Notes: a model not told the origin generated them from the sequence alone. Positions 34,151 to 46,921 are shown, numbered from the stretch's first letter. The stretch: 64,000 nt of DNA from Tilletia caries (GCA_032718865.1 JALUTQ010000007.1:1488001-1552000), one strand, 5' to 3'. A program made the numbers and translations.

Positions 34151-34386
34151 GTTTGATACGGAGCTCTGCCTGTGGAATCCGAGATGGTCGCGCTGCAAAT
34201 CCAACCATTCCGCGACTTCTTCCTGAGCATCCCATAGACTGAGACCCCACTGTGAAACTACCGTTGCAGGAGAGTCTCAGGGTCTCACATCCTCAAGCTT
34301 ATAAGCTCGAGCGATGCGATTCGCGCTCACAAGAAGGAAGGAAGACGCGCATCCAGCAGCGCAGCACAAGTGAAGTTGGCATCAAG
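34151..34386. promoter_or_regulatory. divergent promoter MRPL4 / TAF1
   Basis: 236 bp separate the two start codons. No TATA box is seen on either side. Confidence 0.5.
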
Positions 34387-37300
34387 ATGGAGGACGGCGC
34401 GGTGCGTGAGCTGGACGGCCTTGCGCTCGGAAACATCCTCGTCGAGCTCGGCATCGACGATGGCAGCGGTTCGCAGGGACTGAGCCAGGTCGGCCTCGCT
34501 TCCAACCGCAACGGCCTCGACCGCGATCAGATCTACAACGACAAGTACGCGGACGATGACGAGGGGTACGGGCGCGCCGCGGGAAACGATTACGAGCGCG
34601 AAGTCGATGAGGAGCTTCAGCAGGATGCGGCGGCGGGCCGGGGTGCTGGTCTCGAGAGGTACTTTCGCAAGGGATTGGAGTCGTTACAACCAGCACGCAC
34701 GCAAGTACGCGGCGAAGTTGGATACGACGATGAGGAGGAGGAGGAGGCCCAAATCCATGGCCAGGCTGCAGTCGAGGCGGGCCGCGCTCCTGCTGACTCG
34801 TACGAAGACCGCGCGCCAGCAGCGACCGCGCAAAGGGAAAGGGTTCAGGCGCAGCCAGAGCCCATTGTCAAGGATGTTCACTCCCTTTGGCCTACCTTCC
34901 AGCCAGGTGTCGTGCTTAACTTCACCGACCTCTTCTTTGAGCCTCCGCTCAAGCGCAGGAAGACGGCAGCACCTAAGCCAAAATGTGAGCATCGGCCCTC
35001 GTATTCGTGAAAGCTGGTTTCTCTCTGCTCAATCCCAGTCTCTATTCTATTTCGTCCATCTGCGAGCTCAGTCCGGATTGTGCCGGAGTCCTCGCTCCCT
35101 TATCCGGTCAGCACCCGCGAGCATGTGCATCAAGGAATCTGGCAAAGTACTGGACGACAGCATTTAATCCGGTCGCTAGTTGCGAACAGCTTTCCTGCTG
35201 AAGCGTATGAGGATGAGTTGAGCGAGGAAGAGGACGATACAGGCTTGGTACGTTGCTTTCCAGATCCACGTTGCTTCTGTCAAAAGCTCAAGTTCGTATT
35301 GCTTGACCGTTGCTACAGAACCAAGGTCCAACCATGAAGGCGATTGAGTTGGACGATTGGGAAGACGCGATTCAGTGGGACTCCCAAGCCATGCCTGGTC
35401 CGTCCACACAAGTGGCCCAGTCTTTGCTACATAAGCCCCTCAATCACGATATCGAGTCGGGAAGCTGGGCGAAGAGCATTCTATGGGACGTAGATGTTCC
35501 AGCGAAGGAAATGCGCATCATGCTCGATATGAACGACCCTGACCTGATTCTACAAGAGCACTTTCCCGAAAATGGTACGTCCCTTCCTGGCTAAAGAAGA
35601 CGACCCGGCGTTCGGCAGTGTCTGACATTACTCTGATCTTCACAGAGGCGTCAGGTCTCCCTGCACGGACATCGACTGCGCCCGTGGTTTCCCACCGATC
35701 CGGTCGAGCAATCGAGCTGGATCCATTCAACCTGTCAAACGATCGGTTCTATGAAGTGTCGAGGGAGCAACGACAGCGCGTTCGTCAAACCCTCGGTCAG
35801 CTCGAGGTCCAGCATGCATGGCCTGCCATCAAGCTCCAATTCCCCTTCTACAAGACTCGGTTGTCCAAGGGCGAGGCGCGATCGTTTCACCGACCCGGCA
35901 TGCAATTCCCGCTCAACATCCCCATCAAGTTCTCCAAAGTCCGCTCAGCCAAGAAGAAGAAGGATGCAACGAAGGGCCGCACAGCTGCTGGGCGCAACAA
36001 AGAGAAGGATGTCTGGGAGACACTGAAGAAGTCGAGGGACGTCACGCTGAAGGATACGAGCAACTTTGTGTTGTACGAGTATTCCGAAGAGTACCCGGCC
36101 GTCCTCAGCAATTTCGGGATGGGCAGTCTCTTAGTGAACTACTATCGAAAGAAGAACGCGAAGGACGAGCACATACCCAAGGTGAGTGGTCATTCTTCCA
36201 TGCGTCTCAACTGGATACACTTGGGCTGACGGACTGGCTTCCTTTCAATAGGCTGAACTCGGCGTGCCGTTCATACTGGATGTGACGGATGAATCGCCTT
36301 TCATGAAGTTTGGGTCCATCAAGCCCGGACAGACCCAGCCTACTCTGTACAACAATCTCATACGAGCTCCATTGTTCAAGCACAAGCCCGCACACACTGA
36401 TTTCCTCCTTGTCAGGTAAGCATGATCCTTTTCAGCTTCCATCTTCACTGTGTCTGATCTTTGTCCCTTCTGTTTCAGATCAACCAACAAGAAGGAGGTC
36501 AAATATGTGCTTCGCGAGATCAAGCATCTTTACACAGTGGGACAGATCTTCCCTGTCGTGTTGATTCCCGGGCCACATGCGCGGTTGATCAGCAACGTCA
36601 TAAAGTGGCGTATGCAAATGATTGCCTTCAAACTTGTCCAAGCCGACCCATTGGAGCGACTCAAGATAGCCCAAATAATGAGATACTTCCCTGACCAGAA
36701 CGAGTTACAGATGCGGCAGCGCTTGAAGGTGAGCTCTGCGTCCCACCTTTTTGGGAAGCAAATTTTGTGCTGACCCTTCAAGCTGTGAACAGGACATCAT
36801 GGAGTACAATCGCAGGGCAGGCGACCCTAATCAAGGCTTTTGGAAGCTGAAGTCGGGTGTAGCTATCCCCTCCGACCTAGACTTGTACAAGCCGCTGCCA
36901 CCCGAACATGTCTGCTTATGCGAGGCAATGCAAGCCGGCCAACGCTATCTCCTCGACCTCGGCTACACCAAGTCTGCGGAAGGAGCGGACGACGACGCGG
37001 CTGACGAGAGCAAAATGGATATCGAGCAACTCCTCGCGCCGTGGCTGACGTCGAAGAACTTTTTGAATGCGGCTCAGAACAAGGCTATGCTCAAACTTCA
37101 CGGCGATGGTGATCCGAGTGGAAGAGGAGAGGCGTTCAGCTTTTTGAGGGTGTCTATGAAGGAGGTGTTTGTTCGCGCGGGTGAAGTGCAGCCGGCAGGT
37201 ATGTACAAGGGCGTCCTGTCTTCCCGCTTTGTCATATCGGTACTGAATCTCCCCTGTATCGTCACCCAAAGAGCCGGTGCTGAAGAAGGGCGGCCAGCGG

Positions 37301-38474
37301 TACAACGTCGCCGAGCAGCAAGCAATATATCGTTCCGAGATCGAAAGGATCTGGAATACGCAACGGAAGACGCTGTCGAATCCCGTTCCGCCCACTGTTT
37401 CCGCTGAGGACATTCGACGGAATCAGATTGAGGCAAGGCTGGCGCAAGCTTCTCGAGCTTCCACTGCTCGCAACGATTACGCGACTCCTTCTGCCAGCGC
37501 GCGCGCAACCCCGGATCTTGATGGCGGCAGTCAGGCGGGAGGTGATGCCAACAAGATTTTGAAAATCCGGCGGCTGGTGAGCATTGACGTGATGAACTCT
37601 CAAAAAATCTACCTAGTGTGCTGACAGGAGTTCCATTCACAGATCAAGGGCAAGTGGCAGACGGAGATTGTGCGGGATCCGAACGTGTGGCACGCCTATG
37701 TACGGCAGCGACAGAAATTAGAAGACGAGAACACTGCGACCGAAGCACTGGTCCCGACAGGAGACGAGTCCATTGACGCCAATCGACGCAAACGATTGGA
37801 GGAGGAACTTGCTTCCCGCATCCGCAATCAGGAACGTCGCTTGCAGCGCAAGAACATAACGTTGGCTGGCACGCTTCCGGGGCGAGGAGAGGCAAAGGTG
37901 AGTTTGACCGCGATATTACAACGGCCTGCTCAGATAACTGACCATTTGTTTGGATATTTTTTAGGTTCGCAAATGTGGCAAGTGCGGGCAGATGGGCCAC
38001 ATGTCGACCAACACGGCGTGTCCAATGCACCCGAAGCATCAGAAGAATCGTGCATCCGAAACACCAATGTCGGCGCCAGGCACTCCTCTCAGTGCCACAG
38101 CGCCAAACATGTGGCCCACGTCCGGTCCACCAAGCGCTTCGTTCTTTCCCCCGACCATGCCGAGCCCGCTGGGACCGGTGCCAGCTACTCCGATGTATGC
38201 GCCCTATGCTGGACCGAGCGGTTCGGGGATGGGGCCTGGCACGCCTGGGTTGCCTCCGGGAACGCCTGGGCTGCGCATGCCGATGGCCACCCCTGGCTCG
38301 GCTGGGTTTGCGGGCATGCACAGGCTGGCGCCGGGAGCGATGTCGCCGCCACCAATCCCGCTTGGGTCTGGCGGTGCTGGTGCTGGGCCCAGTCAGGCTC
38401 CTGTGACCCCGGCTGCGTCTGGGCCTACGAAGCTCAAGCTGAAGATCAATCGACCTCGTCCGTCGGACTCCTGA
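34387..38474 (+). CDS. TAF1: TFIID subunit 1
   Basis: Largest TFIID subunit, a nuclear scaffold for TBP and promoter recognition. Ten exons join in frame: 34387-34984, 35072-35247, 35319-35574, 35646-36181, 36252-36415, 36479-36728, 36793-37198, 37272-37576, 37643-37897, 37965-38474; 1151 aa. The acidic N-terminus (DGLALGNILVELG, possible TBP-binding TAND) is followed by DDWEDAIQWD and ESGSWAKSILWD, both typical of TAF1. Next come the DUF3591 core (QRQRVRQTLGQLEVQHAWPA, ELGVPFILDVTDESPFMKFG, LVRSTNKKEVKYVLREI, GPHARLISNVIKWRMQMIAF) and a C-terminal zinc knuckle KCGKCGQMGHMSTNTACP. A Pro/Gly/Met-rich tail ends the protein. No bromodomains, as in other fungal TAF1 proteins. Confidence 0.96.
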
Positions 38475-41400
38475 AGACCTGCCGTCCTCGCGTCCGGCCG
38501 CAATCAATGCTGTACTGTAGTTTGCGCAAACGTAAAATAATTATGTTCAATTAGTTGTGAGATGTGACCTTCCGTGAGGAAAGGAGACTTGCAGAGACTT
38601 CACAACCGACCACTGCAAGAGAGAGACAGACAAGGAGGGTATCCGACGCCAAGGAGAAGTGCTGGATTGTACTTAGAGAGGACTGAAGTACAGAGGATTG
38701 GTCTGTATCAAGGAGAGGAACCAAAGCTCGTAGAGGGAAGAAGAAAGATGCTCGGCAGACTGAGACTACTGGGAGACCCATAGACCACGCCCAGAGGCCG
38801 TCTCACAACTCTCCCACCTCGAGTATCCTGTTCTCCTGATGCTTGCCGTATAAACGAGTGTGGTGCCACATCTTCTCCTGCTTATGGCCGCCGGAATCCA
38901 TCTGTTGAACCGTTGCCATGCCGGGATGCGCCGGCTGGCCCTCCTATGCCGACCTGACCACGATGTGTTGCCGGCCACAAGAGCTTCGAGGTCGGTGTTC
39001 GAGTACCAATGCCGTAAGGGGACGATGTCGTTCGTGCTGAATGCTGATGCGGATGTGGTGATAGCGGTGTTGTTGTGGGTGCCGGAGCGCCCGGCGATGG
39101 TGCTCTAGCCATCCGGGTGCCGAGTAGCCGAGTTTACGCGGCGTCTCGTATGCGCCCTCGTCGACCGTAGCCCTTCACCGACGCCAAAACAAAGCTCCCA
39201 CCGATCCAGTGAATCTCCACACCCTAATCCCATCTGCACCACTATTCCATACGCCTGACGCGTCTCATTCCCTGCTGCCATCCCTAGACCCTGCGCTCAA
39301 CCGCCCATTTCCTTCACCCCGACGTCCACCCAACCGCGCCCGTTTCTCCACCAACAAACAGACCGAAAACCTCGAGCCGCCGAGAGAAGAGAGGCAAAGG
39401 GCGTTGATGTTGTGGCTTGCTGCTGTGCTGAAGGTCCTTGTGCAATGAGTTGAGCAGCTCGTAGGCGATGCACCAATAGCCATTCGAGCCGTAATGACCC
39501 GCCTGCTTGTGAACTTGACCGACGAGTGAGCTGTGAGGCTAGCTCAACTCGTTATTGAACCTGTGTGGTGTTCGTCGCATGTGACGACCGAACCACCCAC
39601 ACTTGATCGATGCTGTGACTTGTGGTGGTCGTCGGGTGCAAATCCGTGCGCCAACGCGCGTCGTGTATGCCGCCATATGCGTCCAATCGAGCTCGCTACG
39701 GCCGAAACCCCGACACACCGTCACATCAACCCTGCACTTTCGGGGCCAGTGCTCCCACCGTTCCAACGCACCTGGCTCGTATGACTCAGAGTCGCCATCG
39801 AACACCGAATGCTGATCGCAGGTGCAACCAACTGCTCCGTCTCGTGCCTTCCCAGCGCATAATTCCAACCACGCGCTGTTCCTCCGCTCACCACTGACCG
39901 TTCCCACTTCCCGCTCATCTCCTGCTCCCACCGGAACGCAGAACCAGCGATCCGGTTACCACCAGTCCGATGTTCCGCACACGTGCCGCAGCAAACCGAG
40001 GAAGAACTTGCCTGCTTGGCCATAGCGCCGAGTGTGCCGGTCCCTAGTCCCGCTTCGCTGCTTGCTCCCACCAATCCTGGGAGCTGCATGTCGGTGTTGT
40101 GACTGGTCGTGGTGCTGGAAATGTCTTGAGAAAAGGGTGACCATTTCGATCCGGCCGTGCCTCCCCTTCTCCCTTGCTCCGCTAGCCTGTCGCGATTGTA
40201 CCGCACAGTGCTCGGATGTTTGTCTTGTCCAACAGAGGGAAACACCGGGCAACGATGCCAAACTGTTGAATCTGATGAGGGATGACCGTGGTGACTGTCG
40301 TGTGGTGGTGGTTTGGCCGACGTGGAGCTCCAACTTGGTGCTGACCACCAGCCTTGTGTACATGTACGGCCGTATCACCGTCAATGACCGATGACCCAGC
40401 GCCGCTTGCTGTCTCGCATTCTCGCAAGACGATCGTCGCTGGCAACCGCGCATTCCACACCGCCAAAACCCACACACCCCACAGCAACACGTCGAACCCG
40501 CAATGAACCACAGACACCTCACACCACCCACCAACTTTCTCTCCTGCGGCGTGCAGGAGCGGCCTTTGGCTGGTCGCGTGCCAGTTGATTGCCGTGGACG
40601 CGTATCTGAGATCGGTCGTGCTGTGTGAACTGTGAACCGCTCTTGAGGGCTTGATCCTCATCATCGTTCGTCATTGCAGAGCACGCGCTCGGGGGCAAAA
40701 CACTGGTAGCTCCGCCTCCCGCGTGCTTCTGCTCTTGACGCATGATGCCGCAAGACGAAAGAGGAAGCTGGATGTCGTCGGAACAGAGCTTGCGCCGAAT
40801 TCCGATCGACACTTCCTCCGCCGCCCGTGAGCCTCTGGGTCCGACAGAGTGACCCACAACGCCGCCCAAACCTTGTAGCCGTCGTGCAGCGGCGTCGCAA
40901 GCCGCCGCGCTGCTGCGCGCAAGGGTTGATAGTCGTCGTCCGCCGCTGGGTGGCATGTTGAAGTTAAGAGAGCCGGGAGACGCTAGTCCGAAGAGCTGGT
41001 GCATGCTCCTGTGCGTTGTGCTGATCACCGTGCATGAGCAGAGCTCATCCAAAAGCTCGGGCATTGCGCAAAACCCGAGCCCAGCGACAGCTCGCCGCTG
41101 CTTCTCCAACTCGACCGACTCCGATTCCCCCAAGCCAGCCTTTCGCTCCCGCACCGGGTAGCGCAAGGCTTCCCATCCCCTCCTCCGTGTCCCACGGCCC
41201 TTCTCCGCTGACCACCGCCGCTTCCAACTCCGCCATCTTCAGCCCTGCTGACCAGGTCATGCACGAGCCTGAAGGGAGGGGAGAGATTCACATTCCTCGA
41301 GCAACGCTCGGAGGAACGCAATCAAAGGCAAGCGTGGTGTCATTGAGAGCTCTTGTGATGCAGGGAATCCAGTGCGCCTGATACGCACCTGGGGGCAATG

Positions 41401-42097
41401 TCCCCATCCTGCCAAGCGGTACGAACCGAAGCTCGCAGGCAGGGTGTGGGGACCAGGTCTGGTCATGAACCAAACACGGTATGACTACTGAACCACCACG
41501 CCGCTCGCGTGATGGACGCCATCCCGGCACGACACATTGCCTTGTGAGATCGAATGAGAGAAGCCGTACCATTGTCGTGGTCGTGTGCAACCCCTCATTC
41601 CTCCACACCCCGCTTTCCTACCAAGCCTAGCAAGGCCACTGCACTGTCCGATGAAGGCGTCGCCGCGAGGCTCGGCCTTCCAGCTGCAGAAGAAAGCGAG
41701 TGTGGTCTCGGCCAATGATATCGTTGGGGACCATGCACGCTGCCCATACAGCGGTGCATCCCCAAGCAATGCTGCTGGTCGTCATTGCTTCCCGTCGTGT
41801 GTCGGTTCCTTCCCCGCCCGGACCAGTGAGCGTCGTGTCCGGAAGCAGAAGACTTCGAGTTGGCATGATCCTTCTCGAACCTCTCCCCTTCCCATCCGTG
41901 GTACACTTGCGTCTTACCACGGGTGCCTTGAACCATCAGTGCCAACACGCCCAGCACAGAGGCTGTTGCTGATCTGCCGCTGGGTCCGGAGCCGCGTGTC
42001 GAAAGCCATAGCACGCGGATTCATTACTCCCGCGTCCTGTAGCGCCGACCCGCCTCAGTTCTCCGTCCAGCCGAGCTGCCACCGGTAGAGAGCGACT
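38475..42097. other. 3.6 kb without a supported gene, probably decayed repeats
   Basis: Many overlapping ORFs, none with a family signature or clear intron structure. It lies between TAF1 and a truncated retrotransposon, so decayed mobile DNA is the likely content, but I cannot identify it. The minus-strand pol of the adjacent gag element should lie here if it were complete; I find no RT or integrase motifs. Confidence 0.4.
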
Positions 42098-43260
42098 CTA
42101 TCGTGGCCTTATGCCGTAAGCCGCCCGAAGGAGACGCAGCTTGGTGAAGTAGTAAGCTGACGCCCCTTCCGTCTCCGTGTTCCACTGTCGAGAGCGAGCC
42201 TGGCGTCGCTGCTCACACTCGTTGACGGGGAACGACTCCCGCATGACGTCGAACCAGATTGGCAGTGTCGTCATCGTCTTGGCTTCCTCGTCGTGGAGAC
42301 CGATGAGCCAAGCAGAGGCTTCGTCCACCATGACGAGTGGCAAAGCACAAACGACGGCCATCTGCCAGGCCGGGTCGGGATTCGAGCGGGCGACGGAGTT
42401 GACCGTCCGGATGAAGACCTCGAGCTCTTCGGCTTGGCCGTTGAAGCTGCCGAGATACTCGGGCCGGCAGTGAGGAACTCGACCCGAGCTGTCCACCGTT
42501 AACACCGTCGTGGAAGGAGTATCGGCAACCACCTTCGGCGTCGGCAAAGCGCGAGCACGATCCGCGAGCGGAGTCGAGGATCGAGGAGGAGGGTCCAAGG
42601 TGGTTGACTTCGTAAGTGAAGTCGGTTGCGACACCGAGGTTCCGGACGCTGACGACGACTTTCCTTGCAGCATGCCGATCAACATCGTGGGGTTGATGCC
42701 GAAGCGACGGAGGATGAACCGGAGGCTGTCCTTCTCGCCCTGGGGCATGCACGCGAAAGCCTCGATCGGATCTGGATCCTCCATGAGCTCCAGATGGGGA
42801 GGGATCCCGGTGGCCCGAGGAGAGGTCTGGACGACGGTGGCGGGCCGAGTCTTGACCTCTTCAGGGACAGCACGAGTCTTGCCCTTGGATTCGGCGGATG
42901 GAGCGGGCGGATCCGTCGGAGGAAGAGGGGTAGGGAGCGGAGGTTGTTGAGGGATTTGGGCCGAAGGAGGTGAGTTCCTTCCTTGTTCGACCGTGTCCAG
43001 ACGAGACTTGATGACCTTGAGCTGATCGAGGACCATGTACATCAGAGCCGTGCGAGGGTCCTCGACAGGGGCGTCCTCCGGCTGTGGCGGACCGGTGGCG
43101 GTGGCAACCGACTGTGCTTGGTCGGGAGGGTCGACGGGGCGTCCGTCGATGGACGGTGCAGCGCTCAATGAGCTACTGGCGTCTTGGGCGGAAGACGACT
43201 CGGGTTGGGCGGACCCTTGGAACAACTCGGGCGGAGCTGTGGGGTGTCTGTGCGTAGACA
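42098..43260 (-). pseudogene. LTR-retrotransposon gag, pol missing
   Basis: Reading from MSTHRHPTAPPELFQG at about 43260, the ORF encodes a Pro/Ser-rich N-terminus, a coiled segment (TALMYMVLDQLKVIKSRLDT) and a retrotransposon Gag capsid region (GQAEELEVFIRTVNSVAR, WQMAVVCALP, LPIWFDVMRESF, YYFTKLRLLRAAYG). It stops at 42098 without a zinc knuckle, protease or pol. It follows a 5' LTR (43336-43963) and primer-binding site (43324-43335). I infer an element truncated at its 3' side. Confidence 0.75.
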
Positions 43261-43335
43261 TCTGGCGAGTGTAACCTGGTGGGATCGTGTGTGACACCGT
43301 CGGTCGGAGAGTCAGCAATGCCACTCTCATCACCA

Positions 43336-43963
43336 TGTATCGGTTGCGTGCCGATAAAGTAGTACTGACCTGCTTGGAGAGTACAGAAAATAAGAGGACA
43401 ACGTCCAATACCTGAGACAACGTCAAAGGGAGAACTGAGGCAACGCCAGAGTAAGAGTAGAGAGTGCAGATGAGTGTGGAATTCGAATGGATAACTAAGT
43501 ACAGGGAGCTGTTATATACTAGAGAGCAGCTTGTTAGGAGCGGGAGAGAGTATAGGGAGTTGTCGCAAAGGTGAGCGAGGGAAAGATGAGGAAGAAGGAG
43601 CGCACCGTTGCGCAACGATCTGAAGGCAAAAGTGGAAAGAGGAAGTGGAGCTGATCGGAGTGGCACGGAGTGGCACGTAGTGGAGCGGAACGGAATCGGA
43701 ACGGAACGGAAGGAAGTGAAGCCAAGAGAGAATTGAGAGAAAGAAGAGAGCACTGACCACCGTACAGCACAAGGAAAGCTAAGTACAGAGGATGAGCTCG
43801 GGAAGGGAAAGGATGAGGGCGAGAGAATGCGAGCGTGAGAAAGTGGAGCGAGGATGTTGCTATGCGGAGAGTGTGAGAGTGTGAGAAGAAAGTGGAAGAG
43901 AAGAAGGAGAGAGATAAGATAAGATACTGGTGCCACGTGTTCAGCACGTGGTCATCCAGCACA
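43336..43963 (-). repeat. LTR of TGTGCTGG family (628 bp)
   Basis: In minus orientation it starts TGTGCTGGATGACC and ends CCGATACA. The next bases, 43335-43324, are a primer-binding site TGGTGATGAGAG leading to gag. On its other side, 43964-43975, is a G-rich tract like the PPT of the nested element at 15.7 kb. It therefore serves as 5' LTR of the gag element and 3' LTR of the unit to its right. Its outer 190 bp match the LTR at 46922-47207; the rest differs. Confidence 0.8.
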
Positions 43964-45260
43964 TCCCCACCGACGAAAGACGACTGTCCCGAGTCGTGGT
44001 GGTGGAAGGAACTGTAGCCAGTGGGAGTCAAGAAGAGAACGAGGAAAGAAGCGGAGCGAGTATGAAGAGGTTGAAGGGTTGAAGTAGGCGCGCAGAGTCA
44101 TCGAGAAGCAAAAATGTAAACCAGAACTGCGACCGGTACGAAAAGAGCGTGCAAGATGCACAAGGTTTGGACGTCTGTGACTTTGGCCAGGTTTGAAGGA
44201 GCTGGAGACGTGAGAGAGGGAGGCGAAGACAGGAGCCTGAGCGACGGAGCAGCGACCGAATGCATACGGCAGGGGCCTGAAATCGATCGCACGGTGGGTC
44301 GTTGCGGTTGTCGCTTGATGCTTCTCGATAGCGCATCGCGATCCTTCGGCCGGCACGCATCCGCGTTGATCCTGCTGGCGAACACTGGAGGCCTGCAGCG
44401 CACGCCAGAGTGAGCAGCAATCGAGGAGGGCTGTGTCGCTCTTGTTCCCATCGAAGCCCATGCTGACTGAAGACAAGCCAAGGCCAGATCGATCGCAGCG
44501 ACACGAGTGTCGAAGGGCGAACACGAATCGCGCGGCGGAGACGAGGCGTCATGCAGCTCCGAGCGAGCCGCCGCCCAAGCTTCACGAGCGCGGGATATCG
44601 CCAACGCAGCCGACGCGACCGAAAGAGAAAGTCGACGAACCGAAGAAGGGAGCTGAATGTGGGTCGAATGACTAGCACCGGAGTCTCGGGCTGTGACAGC
44701 GGTTCGGAGAGCGGGCAACCGAGAGCGCAGCGTATCCAAGAGGTCTTCGTATCGCATATCAGGACGCGGAAGCGAGGAGGACGGGGGTGGTGAAGTGTCG
44801 GATGGCGAAGTGAAAGCGGAGGTTGATGCCGAAGAGACTGCACGACACAGCTGCGTCTCTTGGTTCAGGCGCGAAGCGCGCATCGTAGGCGATACGGCCT
44901 CTATCTTCGTGTCGACATCTTGCTCTGGTGACGGTCTCGAACACGCCCGCGGAGTACCAGCCCCGTCGACGGCGCCGTGGGGCAAAACGGTGGGTGTTTT
45001 CTGGATGGCGAGGTCCAGTACCGAAGTCGGTCCCGAAGTGACTCGGACAGGAGTAATAGTACGGTTGGCAGCACCGATAGAACTGGAGACGACAGTGTGA
45101 GATGGCGGAATCGCGGATGCCTGGAGGGGACTGGAAGTGAGTCTGGGAGGGATGGAGTGTAGCGGTGCCGGGCTCGAGATTGGGACGCGTCGCGCTGTTG
45201 GTCCCGGACATAGTCAATCAGCTCTTGCACACCCGCCCAGTTCGTCCCGACCGGCGGAGG

Positions 45261-46249
45261 CAAGGCTCGGCAACTTACCGACTTACCTAACTGCAACTGC
45301 GGGTAAGTTAACTTAATCTAGTTAAACTGTGACTAAACTGCGGGCGGCGGAGCCTCCGGAAAAATTAAGCCAACTTAAACTGTATGGGCCCGGACACGGT
45401 AACTTATAGTCACTAGAAGTTGCCGTTCGCAAGCCGAAAGTTTGACCCAACTTACAGTTACTCACAGCTACTTACAGTGCGAACTTATAGCTACTTATAG
45501 TTACTTGCAGTTACTTAAAGTTACTCACAGTTCGCACAGTAACTAATCACAACTATACTAGTCAACTATTAATAACTGTGTCCAGTAACTAACAATAACT
45601 GGAACAATTAACTATGGGCGTTTCTAATGGCCGCCCCGGGGCGGCCCTCCAATTGAGCCCGCCCCGGGTCTTCATAGCGTGATCACCAATCACCAACTAC
45701 ACTCTAACGTGTCGATATGCGAGCCGTGAGATAATTGAGACTTACGTAATGATCATGGGGGGCCGGAAATTTTGAGGGGCATTGAAAGGTGGGGGGCGGG
45801 CTTAAGAACATTCTCCATACGTACCCGCCCCGGGGCGGCCATTAGAAAAGTCCATTAACTATTACCAACTGTGCCCACAGTAACTAATAATAACTGTAAC
45901 AAGTAACTAAAAATAACTAAAAATCATGAGTCATTGGAGGTAGTCAAGAGAGGAAACATGTACGAGCGAGCTCGGAGGCGGCAAAGTACGTGCCTAAAGG
46001 CAAAATGGAATAGTACCAGACATCTTGAGGTAGATACCGCGTGAATTGGGTGACTGAGACGCGATTAAGTTACTATAAATAACTGTAAGTAACGTATAGT
46101 GAAAGGCTCAAAATTAAGTTAACTGTAATGATAGTAAGTGGCTAAACTGCGACTAAACTAAACTGCGGGCGCCGGCAAAGGGTTCCAACTTAAACTAAAC
46201 TTAACTGCGGACCAAAAATGGACAACTTATAATAACTGGCCGAGCCTTG
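45261..46249. mobile_element. non-autonomous hAT-like element D (989 bp)
   Basis: TIRs CAAGGCTCGGC...GCCGAGCCTTG with an exact 8-bp duplication GGCGGAGG at 45253-45260 and 46250-46257. Its body is built of short motifs around TAACTTATAGTTACT and AACTGCGGGC on both sides, and it has no transposase. A second TIR element is nested at 45616-45853. It disrupts the coding sequence of the FHA gene. Confidence 0.9.
45616..45853. mobile_element. 238-bp TIR element nested in element D
   Basis: Ends GGGCGTTTCTAATGGCCGCC and, inverted, GGACTTTTCTAATGGCCGCC, each followed by CCGGGGCGG. A 9-bp repeat ATTAACTAT flanks it (45607-45615, 45854-45862). A 9-bp duplication would suit a Mutator-like element, but the host element is itself full of TAACTAT-like repeats, so duplication length is less certain than the TIRs. 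Confidence 0.7.
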
Positions 46250-46921
46250 GGCGGAGGTGGTGGTAACCGATAGATGGATACCTGCATGGCACAATCATCG
46301 CCGAAGCTGACGACGTCGGAATCCCACAACTCGTGGACGTCGTCGCCGAGCGGAATACCGTTGACGGAGACGTGGTTGGAATGATCTTGAATGGACCGCA
46401 TCATGAAAGATTCGCCGTTGAAGTCGATAAAGACCGGATCAGTCGCCAACGCAACGGAGGGGAAAATGGTGTTGTGTGGAGCGGGGACGGGAGTGCCGGG
46501 ACTGTGGCCTGCGAGCTTGATTACGCCGCGAGCGTCGAAAGGCAGGAACTTGGAGTGGAAAGACGCGCCTGAACCGGTGGGCGAAAGTTGAAGTTCCGCG
46601 CGCATGCTGCAGGCGCAAGGCAGACGGCGGAAAAGGAACTCGCGGCGGAGCGCAGCGTTGTCGACGGAGGGATTTCTCGACCTCGACGAGCGCACGGAAC
46701 AGCAACGAAGCCCTGAGCAGTGGAGAGCGGATGTCTTGAGGAAGAAAGTGTGGGTGGGATGGTTGGGAATTGGGATGCCGGATGATAGGAAGAGGAGAGA
46801 GGAGCAGGGCAAAAGTGCTGGTGAGAAGGTTGTGGTAGGGGAAAGGGACTGCTTCTTGTGACCTTGTGGGTCGCTCAACCTGCGTCGGTCGCCTAGCAGA
46901 GCAGATCTACTCTCATCACCA

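Larger units (their letters stand above)
44098..46605 (-). pseudogene. FHA-domain protein with C-terminal membrane anchor, split by a transposon
   Basis: N-terminal part 46605-46250: MRAELQLSP, then a forkhead-associated (phosphothreonine-binding) domain with the motifs SNHVSVNGIPLG and ELWDSDVVSFGDD, ending YRLPPPP. Element D (45261-46249) is inserted here with an 8-bp duplication. The gene resumes at about 45252 with PPPVGTNWAG, shifts frame once (a 38-nt GT-AG intron, or an indel), and runs open to 44098. The last part has helical segments (MRYEDLLDTLRSRLPALRTA) and ends in a hydrophobic tail CILHALFVPVAVLVYIFASR typical of tail-anchored proteins. FHA plus tail anchor recalls Far9/Far10/SLMAP of STRIPAK; this assignment is inference. 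It cannot be expressed whole unless the insert is removed. Confidence 0.65.
43964..46921 (-). mobile_element. internal region of a non-autonomous LTR element carrying an FHA gene
   Basis: On the right is a primer-binding site TGGTGATGAGAG (46921-46910) beside the LTR 46922-47207; on the left is a stretch homologous to the 3' internal end of the element at 15.5-17.7 kb (GACTGTCCC, GGAAGGAACTG in 43980-44015). Gag and pol are absent. The space between is filled by an FHA-domain gene in the same orientation, itself split by hAT-like element D. No matching target duplication was found outside the two LTRs. Confidence 0.65.

Noticed and set aside
39209..41500. Several plus- and minus-strand ORFs of 100-200 codons after TAF1.
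   Set aside because: They overlap each other on both strands, have no consistent introns, signal peptides or motifs, and no frame stands out.
45241..46260. The TAACTTATAGTTACT-rich stretch as a CRISPR-like or satellite array.
   Set aside because: Spacing is irregular, and TIRs plus an 8-bp duplication show it is a transposon body.
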